64,000 bases of DNA from JBFYTX01 sp963739515 (GCA_963739515.1 CAVUAO010000003.1:558001-622000); one strand, 5' to 3'. Positions 7,642 to 16,837 are shown, numbered from the stretch's first letter. The notes: generated from the letters alone by a model not told the origin. Numbers and translations: made by a program.

Positions 7642-8520
7642 CTACCTCTCGTAACGTCTCCTTTTCTCCAGCCAGGCAATCAGGCGCGCCGAAAACAGGG
7701 TCATAATCAGGTAGAGTAAGGCGATGAGTGTCCATACCTCGATAGGATTAAAGTGGGCGGCCATGAACTCCCGTCCCCGGCGGGTCAGGTCGGCTACGGC
7801 CACGACGCTGACCAGCGAAGTGTCTTTTATGAGCATAATAAACTCGTTGCCCACGGGCGGCAGCACCACTCGGAAGGCTTGAGGCAGAATAATATGGCGC
7901 ATGGACTGCATGTAGGTCATGCCCAGGCTGCGCGCCGCTTCCATCTGTCCCTTATGGATGCTCTCGATGCCGGCGCGGAAAATCTCACTCATGTAGGCCC
8001 CGTAGCAAATCACCAGGCCGACTATCGCCAGCAGGATGGCGTTTGAGCGGTAATTGGCTATGGCGTCAACGTGTATGAGCCTGCCGAACGCCTGGATGGC
8101 TACCGGTGCGGCGAAGTACCACCAGATGAGCTGCACCAGCAGCGGGACGCCTCGTATTATCTCGACGTAGAGTGAAGCGATAAGGCGGATGACAGGATTT
8201 TTAGCGATTCTTCCCAGGCCGCCGACCAGCCCTACCAGAAGGATAAACACGAAGGAAACGACGGTCAGCAGCACGGTGATGCCAACACCGTCGCGGACGT
8301 ATAGCAGAATTTTCCAGTAAGGGTCCGGCGAAAGTATTGCCATCAGGGCGATAAGTACCGCGACGGCGGCCACCAGCCACCACCAGGGGTCGAGGCGCGA
8401 ACTCGGCTCGGCCCCCGGTACTCGGTTTATCTCTTCCTGGGTGGAGGCTGGCTTTACTTCATTAGCCGGCCTCCCGGAAAGGATTCTGCCCAGGTTCCCG
8501 AATGGTCCCTTTTGTGGCAA
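7642..8520 (-). CDS. Polar amino acid ABC transporter permease (HisM/GlnP type)
   Basis: Membrane subunit of the amino acid importer, 292 residues. After a polar N-terminal region of about 45 residues come roughly five to six membrane segments with family motifs VEIIRGVPLLVQLIW, SEIFRAGIESIHKGQMEAA and the coupling-helix EAA-loop ARSLGMTYMQSMRHIILPQA. It is somewhat longer than the usual 220-residue permeases because of the N-terminal extension and one extra membrane segment. It lies 23 bases after the binding protein and four before the ATPase. Confidence 0.93.
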   Translation of the reverse strand: MPQKGPFGNLGRILSGRPANEVKPASTQEEINRVPGAEPSSRLDPWWWLVAAVAVLIALMAILSPDPYWKILLYVRDGVGITVLLTVVSFVFILLVGLVGGLGRIAKNPVIRLIASLYVEIIRGVPLLVQLIWWYFAAPVAIQAFGRLIHVDAIANYRSNAILLAIVGLVICYGAYMSEIFRAGIESIHKGQMEAARSLGMTYMQSMRHIILPQAFRVVLPPVGNEFIMLIKDTSLVSVVAVADLTRRGREFMAAHFNPIEVWTLIALLYLIMTLFSARLIAWLEKRRRYER

Positions 8521-8543
8521 AATTTACCTGTTTCTTTCCCGGC

Positions 8544-9275
8544 TTAATACCACTTTTTTTCGAGTGTTTTGATGATACCTTCGTCGAGGACCTTTTGAAG
8601 ACCGTCGTTGATTTTTTTCAGCAGTTCCGTCTTTCCCTTGGCTACGGCTATTCCGTAAAATTCGCTGGTAAACGTGGTCCCGGCGATTTTTAGCTTGTCC
8701 GGGCTGGCAGCGACATACTGCAAGGCCACCGGATTATCGCAGACGACGGCATTAATTTGCCCGTTCATCAGGTCCTGGAAAGCCAGGTCTATTTCATCAT
8801 AGGTCCTGAGGGTAATCGTCGAGATTTTCTCTACCTCCATAGCCCCGGTGGTGCCCAGCTGCGCGCCCACGGTCCCGGTAAGTGTATCCTTGCCGGTTAT
8901 CGTGGTATTATCTTTGCGCACGGTGACAATCTGACCGGCGGCATAATAGGGGTTGGAGAACAGCATGTCTTTCTTGCGGTCTTCTCTAATGGTAATGGAC
9001 GAGATGGCGACATCGTACGTTCCCTGGGCCATGCCGGCTAAAAGCGCGTCCCAGCCTACATTAACGAACTCGATATCGAGGTTCGCTTTATCGGCGATGG
9101 CATTCATCAGGTCGATATCAAAGCCCACGATTGCCTTGGTCGCGTCGTCGACGTACTCAAACGGCTTCCAGGTCGCGTCCGTCGCCACCTGGATTTTCGT
9201 CGATGTGCCGCCGCAAGAGGCCAGCGTCGCGCCGACAATCACCAGGCCCAGGATCATCCAGATCAGTTTTTTCAT
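8544..9275 (-). CDS. Amino acid ABC transporter substrate-binding lipoprotein
   Basis: Family-3 solute-binding protein, 243 residues, anchored by lipid: signal peptide MKKLIWMILGLVIVG with lipobox LASC (Cys21). The family-3 features DATWKPFEYVDD, VGFDIDLMNAIADK and YDVAISSITIREDRKKDM, which form the amino-acid pocket, are present. It is the first gene of the operon with the permease and ATPase and has AAGGAGG directly before the ATG. The exact amino acid is not predictable; the pattern fits glutamine, arginine or general polar amino acids. Confidence 0.94.
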   Translation of the reverse strand: MKKLIWMILGLVIVGATLASCGGTSTKIQVATDATWKPFEYVDDATKAIVGFDIDLMNAIADKANLDIEFVNVGWDALLAGMAQGTYDVAISSITIREDRKKDMLFSNPYYAAGQIVTVRKDNTTITGKDTLTGTVGAQLGTTGAMEVEKISTITLRTYDEIDLAFQDLMNGQINAVVCDNPVALQYVAASPDKLKIAGTTFTSEFYGIAVAKGKTELLKKINDGLQKVLDEGIIKTLEKKWY

Positions 9276-9433
9276 ATATCCTCCTTACATAATAGGTGCT
9301 ACGTTCGGATACATCATAGCAAAGATGGTCAGGTTTGAAAAGTTACAGGTAACAAATGTTCAGGTGTCAAGGTAAAAACACAGACATCCCGATGCGCATC
9401 CAATAGTAAAATAAAAACTTAAAATAAAACCAA

Positions 9434-9459
9434 AAAGGGGAGCATTTCTACTCCCCTTT
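9434..9459 (-). terminator. Rho-independent terminator of the peptide ABC operon
   Basis: AAAGGGGAG and CTCCCCTTT form nine-base arms around an eight-base loop. On the minus strand the hairpin is followed by TTGGTTTTATTTT. It lies 34 bases beyond the stop of the DppC-type permease. Confidence 0.8.
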
Positions 9460-9492
9460 CACTTTGGATTTTCTTATTTCTCCTGCGCTCAA

Positions 9493-10398
9493 TTAGAGTA
9501 TGCCCCGTAACCTCGGGTCCAGCGCATCCCTTAAGCCATCGCCCACCATGTTAAAAGAAAATACGACGAGCATCAATGCCAGGCCGGGCGCAAAAGACAG
9601 AATAGGCAGGACGGACAGATAGTCGCGCGCCTCGTTGACCATGTTTCCCCAGGCGGCTATCGGCGGCTGAATGCCGATACCGAGAAAACTAAGACCGGCC
9701 TCGGCAAGGATAGTCGCCCCCAGCATCATCGTGAGCTGGACAATCAGAGGGGATACACAATTAGGTACAACATGGCGCAGCATCATGCGAAAATTGCTCG
9801 CTCCCATGCCTCGCTCCGCCAGGATATAATCGTTCTGTTTGACGGTAAGCACCTGGCCGCACATCAAACGGGCGTAGCCGGGCGTGAGGGCAACGCTCAA
9901 AGAAATGATGACGTTTTTCATGCCTCCGCCCAGCAAAGCCGCGATAACCAGCGCCAGCAATATCATGGGGAAAGACATCAGGGCGTCAATAAACCTCATA
10001 ATAAAGATATATGTCCAGCCGCCGTAAAAGCCGGCCACCGTGCCCAGGGTGATGCCGACGATACCGGCAAAAAAGACGACGATTAAGCCTATTTCCAGCG
10101 AGGTACGCGTGCCGTAGATAATCCGGCTCAGGGTATCCCTGCCCAGCGCATCGGTGCCCAGCCAATGGGTGCCGGAGGGGTTCTGGAGGGGGGCGTTGAG
10201 GTCCGGCTCATTGGGGTCGTAAGGGGCAATCAGGGGCGCGAAAATAGCCACGAAAATAAACAGTAATATCACGACCACGCCGAAGACGACCACCCCCCGG
10301 CTTAAAAATACCCTCCGGAAGCGGCGCCACTCGCCGACCCGGGGGACAGCCTCCTCGATAACGGGTCCCGCTATATTCGATGCAATGTTATTCGCCAT
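9493..10398 (-). CDS. dppC: Dipeptide/oligopeptide/nickel ABC permease, DppC type
   Basis: Inner-membrane permease, 301 residues, with the OppC N-terminal segment (FRRVFLSRGVVVFGVVVILLFIFVAIFAPLI in two hydrophobic halves), LGTDALGRDTLSRIIYGTRTS, and the coupling loop AERGMGASNFRMMLRHVVPN. The C-terminal FNMVGDGLRDALDPRLRG is diagnostic of DppC/OppC. It follows the DppB-type gene by 11 bases. No DppD/DppF ATPases lie in this operon, so they must be encoded elsewhere. Confidence 0.93.
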   Translation of the reverse strand: MANNIASNIAGPVIEEAVPRVGEWRRFRRVFLSRGVVVFGVVVILLFIFVAIFAPLIAPYDPNEPDLNAPLQNPSGTHWLGTDALGRDTLSRIIYGTRTSLEIGLIVVFFAGIVGITLGTVAGFYGGWTYIFIMRFIDALMSFPMILLALVIAALLGGGMKNVIISLSVALTPGYARLMCGQVLTVKQNDYILAERGMGASNFRMMLRHVVPNCVSPLIVQLTMMLGATILAEAGLSFLGIGIQPPIAAWGNMVNEARDYLSVLPILSFAPGLALMLVVFSFNMVGDGLRDALDPRLRGIL

Positions 10399-10409
10399 AT
10401 CGATTACCG

Positions 10410-11366
10410 TTAGTCATATCTGATGCGGGGGTCCAGCCAGCCGTAGGTCATTTCCACGGCGAAGTTAATAAATATCACGGCGGCAGAGACAATCAAGATG
10501 ATTCCCTGCACGTAGGGATAGTCCTGATTAAGGACGGAGGTGACCACCAGCCTGCCCATGCCGGGGATATTGAATACCGTCTCAATCAAGACCGCCCCGC
10601 CCACGATCATCGGGACACCCAGGCCGGCAAGGGTGACGATAGGTATCAGTCCGTTTTTCATGCCGTGCTTGATAATTATCGACCGCTCCTTTAAGCCTTT
10701 AGCCCAGGCGGTGCGGATATAGTCCTGCTGCATTACCTCCAGCATGCTGGAGCGGGTCTGGCGCGCGATGGAAGCAATAGGGAATAAAGCCAGACAAAAA
10801 ACCGGCATGATAAGCTGTCTGGTGTTAAGCCAGAAATCTTTAAACGGGGAGGTATATCCCATTATCGGCAGCCAGTTCAGATACATACCGAAAAAATAAA
10901 TGAGCAAAAAGCCTAACCAGAAGGCAGGCACGGTTATCCCCAGATTGGACAGGGTGGTTACCAGGGCATCCAACCACGTCCCCCTTCTTATGGCGGCGAT
11001 AACACCCAGGGGAATGCCGATGATTAAGCCCAGGATAAAAGCCAGGATACCGATATGCAAGGTTATGGGTATGCGTCGGATAACCTCATCCGATACCGGC
11101 ACTTTCTGTAGAATGGAATCACCGAGGTCGCCGTGCAAGATATCGCCTAACCAGTTGAAGTACTGGATAACTAACGGCCGGTCCAGTCCGTATTGATGTC
11201 TGACCTCAGCTATCTGCTCTTCGGTAAAGCTTTCCGTGTTGCTGGCGGTGATAATCATGCGGATGGGGTCGCCCGGCAACAAGCGCATCGCCAGAAAGAC
11301 GAGTATGGTGACAATCAACAGCACTACTACCGATTGGATTAATCTGCGTATGATAAAGGATATCAT
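10410..11366 (-). CDS. dppB: Dipeptide/oligopeptide/nickel ABC permease, DppB type
   Basis: Inner-membrane permease, 318 residues, with six membrane segments. The N-terminal RRLIQSVVVLLIVTILVFLA and RLLPGDPIR, the central IPITLHIGILAFILGLIIG, the coupling loop RTAWAKGLKERSIIIKHGMKN and the end FAVEMTYGWLDPRIRYD are typical of DppB/OppB. It pairs with the DppC-type gene downstream and the binding protein upstream in one operon. Confidence 0.93.
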   Translation of the reverse strand: MISFIIRRLIQSVVVLLIVTILVFLAMRLLPGDPIRMIITASNTESFTEEQIAEVRHQYGLDRPLVIQYFNWLGDILHGDLGDSILQKVPVSDEVIRRIPITLHIGILAFILGLIIGIPLGVIAAIRRGTWLDALVTTLSNLGITVPAFWLGFLLIYFFGMYLNWLPIMGYTSPFKDFWLNTRQLIMPVFCLALFPIASIARQTRSSMLEVMQQDYIRTAWAKGLKERSIIIKHGMKNGLIPIVTLAGLGVPMIVGGAVLIETVFNIPGMGRLVVTSVLNQDYPYVQGIILIVSAAVIFINFAVEMTYGWLDPRIRYD

Positions 11367-11578
11367 CTAGGGTTTCTTTCCGTAATGCGCGATTTACAAT
11401 ATGATATTATCTCTATTTCAGGATGTTGTTCTCTCCGGGGCTGTTTCGCATCACCGAAAATCGGCGATATTCATATGCCGGAATCAGATACGTAACTCAG
11501 TTTTAAGCGTATCAGACCTCGATATAAATATCAACCATGAAACAGGCGCAACGCGTTTTAACCGATTTTTATTACAGC

Positions 11579-11610
11579 GACGGGAGGTCGAGGGTCCTCG
11601 ACCTCCCGTC
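11579..11610. other. Perfect 15-bp hairpin between binding-protein and permease genes
   Basis: GACGGGAGGTCGAGG and its exact complement are separated by two bases. It sits 16 bases after the binding-protein stop and about 210 bases before the DppB start. On the minus strand no U-run follows, so it is not a classic terminator. A 3'-end stabiliser that keeps binding-protein mRNA more abundant than permease mRNA is a reasonable inference. The rest of the 11367-11625 gap shows nothing I can name. Confidence 0.55.
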
Positions 11611-11625
11611 CGATGCCACTGATGA

Positions 11626-13194
11626 CTATTTCTTCAACCAGACTCCGGAGTAATCCATGGCCACGAGCATGCTGCCGAACTGAGTTATCTTGGAATCCAT
11701 CACTTTAAGCGACTGGACATAGACGGTAGTGCCATAGATCGTCGGGACGACGGTGCAGTCGTTATAGAAGGCGTCGGATATTTTCTTCAAAATTACCGGG
11801 TCCGGCGCCGGAGCGGCTAGCGACGACTTGAACAGGTCAGCATAGGTGTCCGCCCTTTTCAAGCTGGGCAGATAGAATCCGGCGAGACTGAAGAAGACGT
11901 TAAGGGTGGTGTTGTAGTTCGAAAACTCTGCCATCGGGATGTAAATCAGCGAGTTTACCTTGGCTTCCTGGGTGGTGATAGACTGCCAGGCGGCCGGTTC
12001 CGGGTACTGCAGGTCGACATTGATATTAATCTTCTTTAACTGTGCCTGTATGGCGACCGCCGGGTCGCGGTTGACCCCCGGCGCCACGAACATCGTAGTA
12101 TCAAAGCCGCTGGCAAATTTGCTCTTGTTCAGATATTCCTGGGCTTTGGCCAGGTCAAACACGCGGGGGGCGAGGTTGGCGTCATAAGCCGCCACTGCCG
12201 GGGAAGCAATTTGGTAAGCAGGTTTATCAAAACCATAGCCGAAGCTGTTGGCTATTCCCACGCGGTCGATGGCGTATTCGACGGCCAGGCGGACGTTGAT
12301 GTCGGAGAAGGGGGAGTCCGCGTGCTTGCTATCGGGCACGATCATGGTGTTTCCGTTGCTTCGCGCGATGATATTGTAGTCCGTGGCGGAAAAGCGGGAA
12401 GCCTGCTTCGTGCTGGAGGTTAAAATTTCCGCGCCGCCGGACTTCATCAGGTTTTCACGCTGCGTTTCATCAGCGACATAGAGCAGCTGCACCGAGTCCA
12501 GGTAGGGTAGCTTTTTCCCGGTGGCAGCATCGGTCCGCCAGTAGTTGGGATTTCTCACCCCGGTGAAGGACACGTCTTTCTGGTAGTCCGACTGCATGAA
12601 CGGGCCGGTGCCGACCATGTTGGTCCTCATCCATTCAACGCCGTGGACATTATAAGCCGTAGGTGAGACCATGAAGTAGTTTTCCCAGGACCTGATCAGA
12701 TGGTTGCTCCAGGCCGTGTAATTCACGCGAAGGGTGTACTGATCGATAACGTCCCAGGACGCCCAGTAATTGGTCGTACCGCCGAACATCTTGCCGTCCT
12801 TGTACATCTTTAAGTTCCAGGCGGCCGCGTCGGCATTCCAGGGCGAGCCATCATGGAAGGTGACATTCTTCCTCAGGTGGAAGGTAACGCTGACGTTGCC
12901 GGTGGTGACCACATCCCAGGTCTCCGCCAGCTCGCCCGTCATGGAGCCGTCTTTCTGTTCTCGAAGGAGACGTTCCAGCACCCATTGCTGGGTATTATAG
13001 GTGCCCAGGTTACCTTCCCATTCAGCCCCGAGCGGAGCCCCCGGCGCCAGGGCTTCGATCATCCTCAAAGTGCCGCCGAATTTATCCAAGGTGGGCGTGG
13101 GAGTAGCAGAGGGGGTGGTTGTCTTGCCGCCGCAACCGGCGAGAATGGTTGCCATTACCAAGAGAATTACCAGTGCAACGATAAACTTCTTCAA
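11626..13194 (-). CDS. Family-5 ABC substrate-binding lipoprotein
   Basis: Extracytoplasmic peptide/nickel/opine-type binding protein, 522 residues. Signal peptide MKKFIVALVILLVMATI with lipobox LAGC, then a Thr/Pro linker (TTTPSATPTPT). The SBP_bac_5 fold is shown by LAETWDVVTTGNVSVTFHLRKNVTFHDGSPW and by DINVRLAVEYAIDRVGIANSFGYG. AAGGAGGT precedes the ATG. It starts the operon with the DppB and DppC permeases. The ligand cannot be inferred from sequence. Confidence 0.94.
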   Translation of the reverse strand: MKKFIVALVILLVMATILAGCGGKTTTPSATPTPTLDKFGGTLRMIEALAPGAPLGAEWEGNLGTYNTQQWVLERLLREQKDGSMTGELAETWDVVTTGNVSVTFHLRKNVTFHDGSPWNADAAAWNLKMYKDGKMFGGTTNYWASWDVIDQYTLRVNYTAWSNHLIRSWENYFMVSPTAYNVHGVEWMRTNMVGTGPFMQSDYQKDVSFTGVRNPNYWRTDAATGKKLPYLDSVQLLYVADETQRENLMKSGGAEILTSSTKQASRFSATDYNIIARSNGNTMIVPDSKHADSPFSDINVRLAVEYAIDRVGIANSFGYGFDKPAYQIASPAVAAYDANLAPRVFDLAKAQEYLNKSKFASGFDTTMFVAPGVNRDPAVAIQAQLKKININVDLQYPEPAAWQSITTQEAKVNSLIYIPMAEFSNYNTTLNVFFSLAGFYLPSLKRADTYADLFKSSLAAPAPDPVILKKISDAFYNDCTVVPTIYGTTVYVQSLKVMDSKITQFGSMLVAMDYSGVWLKK

Positions 13195-13467
13195 ATTTTT
13201 ACCTCCTTTTATTTATTTATCTTGAAGAAAGTTTTTAACTGTTTTTAGAATATTTTCCTCTTCAAGCCGGCATTAATCGTTGGAAGAAATATACTAGTAC
13301 CGCCAGATATTTTTATACTCGTTAAATGCAAATATAGGCTCGTCAATGCCGTAAATATTTCAAATTTTATTAAGAGCTATCAAGTTATATCACTTTATAT
13401 CGTTCTTGTCAAATGTTAAAAGTTTAACACTCGATGGCCCCGGTGGCAATCCGGCACTACCGATATA

Positions 13468-13497
13468 TTGACAACGATATAGATTCCATACTAAAAT
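13468..13497 (+). promoter_or_regulatory. Candidate promoter of modABC
   Basis: TTGACA at 13468-13473 and TAAAAT at 13492-13497 are 18 bases apart. Transcription would start near 13504, exactly where the riboswitch's first pairing strand begins. The rest of the 13250-13467 gap contains no gene I can support. Confidence 0.5.
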
Positions 13498-13504
13498 AAA
13501 GCCG

Positions 13505-13633
13505 GTTTCTCTAGAGCTGTGCCACCTGAATCCCGATGCCATCGGGATATGGTGCACAGCCGGCATCCCCGTTATATCGGGGGTCAACAGCATCGCTGGA
13601 AACGGCCATGCTTCCCGGTCGGAAAGGAGAAAA
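13505..13633 (+). promoter_or_regulatory. Moco (molybdenum cofactor) riboswitch
   Basis: The leader of modABC has the architecture and conserved blocks I associate with the Moco RNA motif. TTTCTC at the 5' end can pair with GAGAAA next to the modA start, enclosing the Shine-Dalgarno AAGGAG. GCTGTGCCACC pairs with GGTGCACAGC; ATCCCGATG/ATCGGGAT and CCCCG/CGGGG form further helices. The 3' part reads GTCAAC, then GCTGGAAACGG, then CTTCCCGGTCGGAAAGGAG, resembling the conserved core. The gene context, molybdate import, is a classic target. Masking of the ribosome binding site implies translational repression when cofactor is plentiful. Confidence 0.8.
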
Positions 13634-14414
13634 ATGAAATCAAACCTGTTACTTAAAGCCCCCTTGGTCGGTTTACTGCTGGCGCTCGTGGTCATCGCCG
13701 GCTGTGCCAGGCCGGCCGGTAGAGTTGGACGTTTCCGCGGCGGCCAGTCTTACCGACGCTCTCCAGGAAGTCAATAACCTGTATATGCAGAAACACCGCG
13801 ACGTGACCATCACGGCGAACTTCGCCGCCTCCGGGATACTGCAGAAACAGATTGAGCAGGGCGCCCCGGCGGACGTTTTCATTTCGGCGGCGGCCAAGCA
13901 GATGGATGCCTTACAGACAGGTGGACTCATCATTAACGAGACGCGCCGGGACCTGCTGAATAATAAAATCGTATTGGTAGTGCCCGGCAACAGCACCCTT
14001 AATATCTCCGCTTTCACGGACCTGCTGAAGGATGACGTGAAACAGATAGCCATCGGCGACCCCGAATTTGTCCCTTCTGGAATCTACGGCAAGCAGGCTT
14101 TTGAAGTGCTCGGTATTTACGAACAAATAAAGGCGAAACTAATTCTGCAAATAGACACGCCCCACGTATTAGGCTTTGTTGAAAGCGGCAATGTAGATGC
14201 CGGTATCGTCTTTGCCACAGACGCCGCCCTGACCACTAAAGTCAGGATAGCCGCCGACGCTCCCGCCGAGGTCAACAGCCAGATAGTCTATCCCGTCGCC
14301 GTTATCAAGACGAGCCAGAACGTCAATGCTGCTAAAGCTTATATAGGCTTTCTCTTTAGCGATGAGGCTAAAGCTATTTTTGAAAAGAACGGGTTTGTTG
14401 TGGTAAAAAAGTAA
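13634..14414 (+). pseudogene. modA: Molybdate-binding lipoprotein ModA, frameshifted after the signal peptide
   Basis: Periplasmic-side molybdate/tungstate receptor of the ModABC importer. The ATG at 13634, preceded by AAAGGAG, starts a lipoprotein signal (NLLLKAPLVGLLLALVVIAG, Cys24). About ten bases later the frame is lost in a GGCCGGCCGG stretch (13710-13719). The mature protein continues one frame over with VELDVSAAASLTDALQEV, NFAASGILQKQIEQGAPADVF and the C-terminal IGFLFSDEAKAIFEKNGF, ending at 14414. One surplus base, or two missing, accounts for it. A GTG at 13704 could start a signal-less product. Either the gene is inactive or the assembly has an indel. Confidence 0.85.
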
Positions 14415-14450
14415 GGGAGGTTATCCCGGTTTTAAATTCCAGGCAATAAC

Positions 14451-15143
14451 ATGACGACATCATACCTGGCATCGGTGTGGATATCGTTCAAGACCGTCCT
14501 GACCACGACGGTCATCACCTTTTTCATCGGCATCGCCGCCGCGCGGTGGATGGCGCGATATTCCGGACGGGGCAAAAGTATCATCGACGGTATATTTATT
14601 CTACCGCTGGTCTTACCGCCGACCGTCGTGGGCTTCGGCCTGCTCATGTTATTCGGCAAGAACGGACCCCTCGGGGAGTTCCTTGCCTGGCTGGGCGCGA
14701 CCATCGTTTTTTCCTGGCCAGCGACGGTCATTGCGGCGGTAGTGATGACCTTTCCGCTGATGTACATGTCCGCCCGGGCCGGTTTTGAACAGGTCGATAT
14801 CAACGTCGAGGACGCCGCCCGGACGCTGGGCGCCAGCGAGTGGCGTGTTTTCTGGACGGTCACCATGCCCATGGCCTGGCCGGCGGTAGTCGCCGCCACC
14901 ATTCTCACCTTCGCCCGGGCGCTGGGGGAGTTCGGGGCCACCCTGATGCTGGCGGGCAATATCCCCGGCAAAACAGCCACCATCCCGGTGGCGATTTACT
15001 TCAACATCGAGGCCGGGCATAACGACCGGGCGCTGGTGCTGGTGGCGATTGTCCTGGTGATATCATTCGCCTCGCTGGCGGCGCTGGCTTACTGGAAACG
15101 CAAGTCGCCTAAAGGCGCCCGTATTACCCTGACCGAACAGTAA
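14451..15143 (+). CDS. modB: Molybdate ABC transporter permease ModB
   Basis: Membrane subunit of the molybdate importer, 230 residues, five to six membrane spans. Family marks are GIFILPLVLPPTVVGFGLL, FGKNGPLG, the coupling loop EDAARTLGASEWRVFWTVTMPMAWP and ARALGEFGATLMLAGNIPGKT. It follows modA by 36 bases and precedes modC by 40, all controlled by the Moco riboswitch upstream. The substrate could be tungstate as well as molybdate. Confidence 0.95.
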   Translation: MTTSYLASVWISFKTVLTTTVITFFIGIAAARWMARYSGRGKSIIDGIFILPLVLPPTVVGFGLLMLFGKNGPLGEFLAWLGATIVFSWPATVIAAVVMTFPLMYMSARAGFEQVDINVEDAARTLGASEWRVFWTVTMPMAWPAVVAATILTFARALGEFGATLMLAGNIPGKTATIPVAIYFNIEAGHNDRALVLVAIVLVISFASLAALAYWKRKSPKGARITLTEQ

Positions 15144-15183
15144 ATCAGGAGCCTGGTAAGCATGTACTACAGGAGAAAAATCA

Positions 15184-16263
15184 TTGCTTGAAGTCAATAT
15201 TAAGAAAGCCCTGCCGGGATTCAAACTGGCGGTGAACTTTTCGGTCAACCAGGAGATTCTCGCTATCCTGGGGCCTTCCGGTTCCGGCAAGACCATGACG
15301 CTGCAATGCATCGCCGGGCTGATACCGCCGGACGAAGGATATATCAAGCTCAATGACAAGGTATTGCTGGATTCCGCCCGGGGGATTAAGCTCAAGCCCA
15401 GGGTGCGCGGGATAGGCTTCGTCTTCCAGAACTATGCCCTGTTTCCCCATCTCACCGCCGGGGACAACATCGCCTACGGGATACGCCATCTGCCGAAAGA
15501 CCAGGTAAAGACCAAGACTGCCGAGCTCATGGAGAAAATGCATATCGGCGGGCTGGGACACCGCTATCCCCGGCAGCTTTCGGCCGGGCAGCAGCAGCGC
15601 GTGGCCCTGGCGCGGGCGATCGCGCCGGAGCCCGAGCTCCTGCTGCTCGATGAGCCGTTTTCCGCGCTGGACTCCCAGGTGAAGGAACGCCTGGAACTGG
15701 AACTCATGAACCTGCAAAACTTCTACAAGGGAAATATACTATACGTCACCCATAATCTCGCCGAGGGCTATAAACTGGCTTCGAAAATCGCCGTTTACGA
15801 GTCCGGGCGCGTCGTCCAGTGCGACTACAAGAACCGGGTCATCGAATCGCCGGCCAACCGTACCGTGGCCAGGTTGACCGGGGTCAGAAATATCATGCAG
15901 GGTTCCGTCGAGACGGTAACGGGGTCGACGGTGCGCGTATTCGTGCCCGAGCTTGGGGGAATTCTTCAAGTGGTGACCGGGGATACCGCCGGTCTTAGCG
16001 TGAATCAGCCGGTAACCGTGGGCATCAGGCCGGAATATATCCACATCGTCGACCAGCCCGGCGAGAACGCCTTCAAATGCCGGGCCGACCGTATCGTGGA
16101 CGGGGTAGCTCTCATCAACTGTTTCTTTTATACCAGCCACGAGAGGGCTGACGGACACTGGATAGAGGTATCGCTGCACAAATCGCACGCGCCGCTTATC
16201 CAGGAAGGCAACGAGTATTACGTTTACCTGCCGCCGGAGCACATCGCCATTATCAAGGAATAA
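15184..16263 (+). CDS. modC: Molybdate ABC transporter ATP-binding protein ModC
   Basis: ATPase of the molybdate importer, 359 residues. Walker A GPSGSGKT, signature LSAGQQQRVALARAIAPEPE, Walker B LLLLDEPFSALD, then a C-terminal TOBE-like molybdate-binding domain from about residue 230 (TGVRNIMQGSVETVTG onward). The start is TTG at 15184, with AGGAG eight bases before it. Note the signature SAGQQ rather than SGGQQ, a common ModC variant. It is the last gene of modABC. Confidence 0.94.
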   Translation: MLEVNIKKALPGFKLAVNFSVNQEILAILGPSGSGKTMTLQCIAGLIPPDEGYIKLNDKVLLDSARGIKLKPRVRGIGFVFQNYALFPHLTAGDNIAYGIRHLPKDQVKTKTAELMEKMHIGGLGHRYPRQLSAGQQQRVALARAIAPEPELLLLDEPFSALDSQVKERLELELMNLQNFYKGNILYVTHNLAEGYKLASKIAVYESGRVVQCDYKNRVIESPANRTVARLTGVRNIMQGSVETVTGSTVRVFVPELGGILQVVTGDTAGLSVNQPVTVGIRPEYIHIVDQPGENAFKCRADRIVDGVALINCFFYTSHERADGHWIEVSLHKSHAPLIQEGNEYYVYLPPEHIAIIKE

Positions 16264-16457
16264 CGTTTTTTAAAAACCAGCCTCAACACCGGAAAAATAT
16301 TACCTTCTAGCTATTGCAAATTGGGTTTTCCCATTATATAATTACGTCTGGTGGTTTTCAGTCTAGGTTATCATACATGCAAATTATCGTCTTTTTCCCG
16401 GCCCCGTTACGGATGACCTTAGCTCGAACCAACTAAATGAAGAAAGGAGGTCATCCG

Positions 16458-16757
16458 TTGGCTTTACAAGACAAGACCCTGACATGTGCCGATTGCGGAG
16501 CTCAGTTTACCTTCAGCGCTGCGGAGCAGGAGTTCTTCCAGTCCAAAGGCTACACTAATGAGCCCAAGCGCTGCCCGACCTGCCGGCAGAGCCGGAAAGC
16601 CGAGCGGTATGGTACCAGCGGCGGCGGCAAAGCCCGCCAGATGTACCCTGCCGTTTGCGCCGAATGTGGCAAAGCGACCGAAGTGCCCTTTGAGCCCCGT
16701 GAAGGCCGGCCGGTCTATTGCAGCGATTGCTTCAGCAAGATGAGGACGAACCGCTAG
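16458..16757 (+). CDS. Zinc-ribbon protein (zf-trcl/CxxC type)
   Basis: Small protein of 99 residues with three CxxC pairs: CADC near residue 10, CPTC near 41, then CAEC and CSDC in the C-terminal half, enough for two zinc ribbons. The N-terminus LQDKTLTCADCGAQFTFSAAEQEF is typical of the probable zinc-ribbon family found next to many Chloroflexota and Firmicutes genes. I chose TTG 16458 because AGGAGG at 16445-16450 sits seven bases before it; the upstream ATG at 16437 would place the ribosome binding site inside the gene. Function unknown. Confidence 0.85.
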   Translation: MALQDKTLTCADCGAQFTFSAAEQEFFQSKGYTNEPKRCPTCRQSRKAERYGTSGGGKARQMYPAVCAECGKATEVPFEPREGRPVYCSDCFSKMRTNR

Positions 16758-16788
16758 CAGTACGGCCCTTCTGTAAACAGATAAAAAG

Positions 16789-16826
16789 ATAGGCTGGTGG
16801 AGCAATTCACCAGCCTATTGTTTTTC
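16789..16826 (+). terminator. Rho-independent terminator after the zinc-ribbon gene
   Basis: ATAGGCTGGTG and CACCAGCCTAT form an 11-bp stem around a nine-base loop, followed by TGTTTTT on the plus strand. The minus-strand speE ends just beyond, and its own downstream side carries ATAAAAAG, so bidirectional use is possible. Confidence 0.8.
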
Positions 16827-16837
16827 TCCGAAGGACG

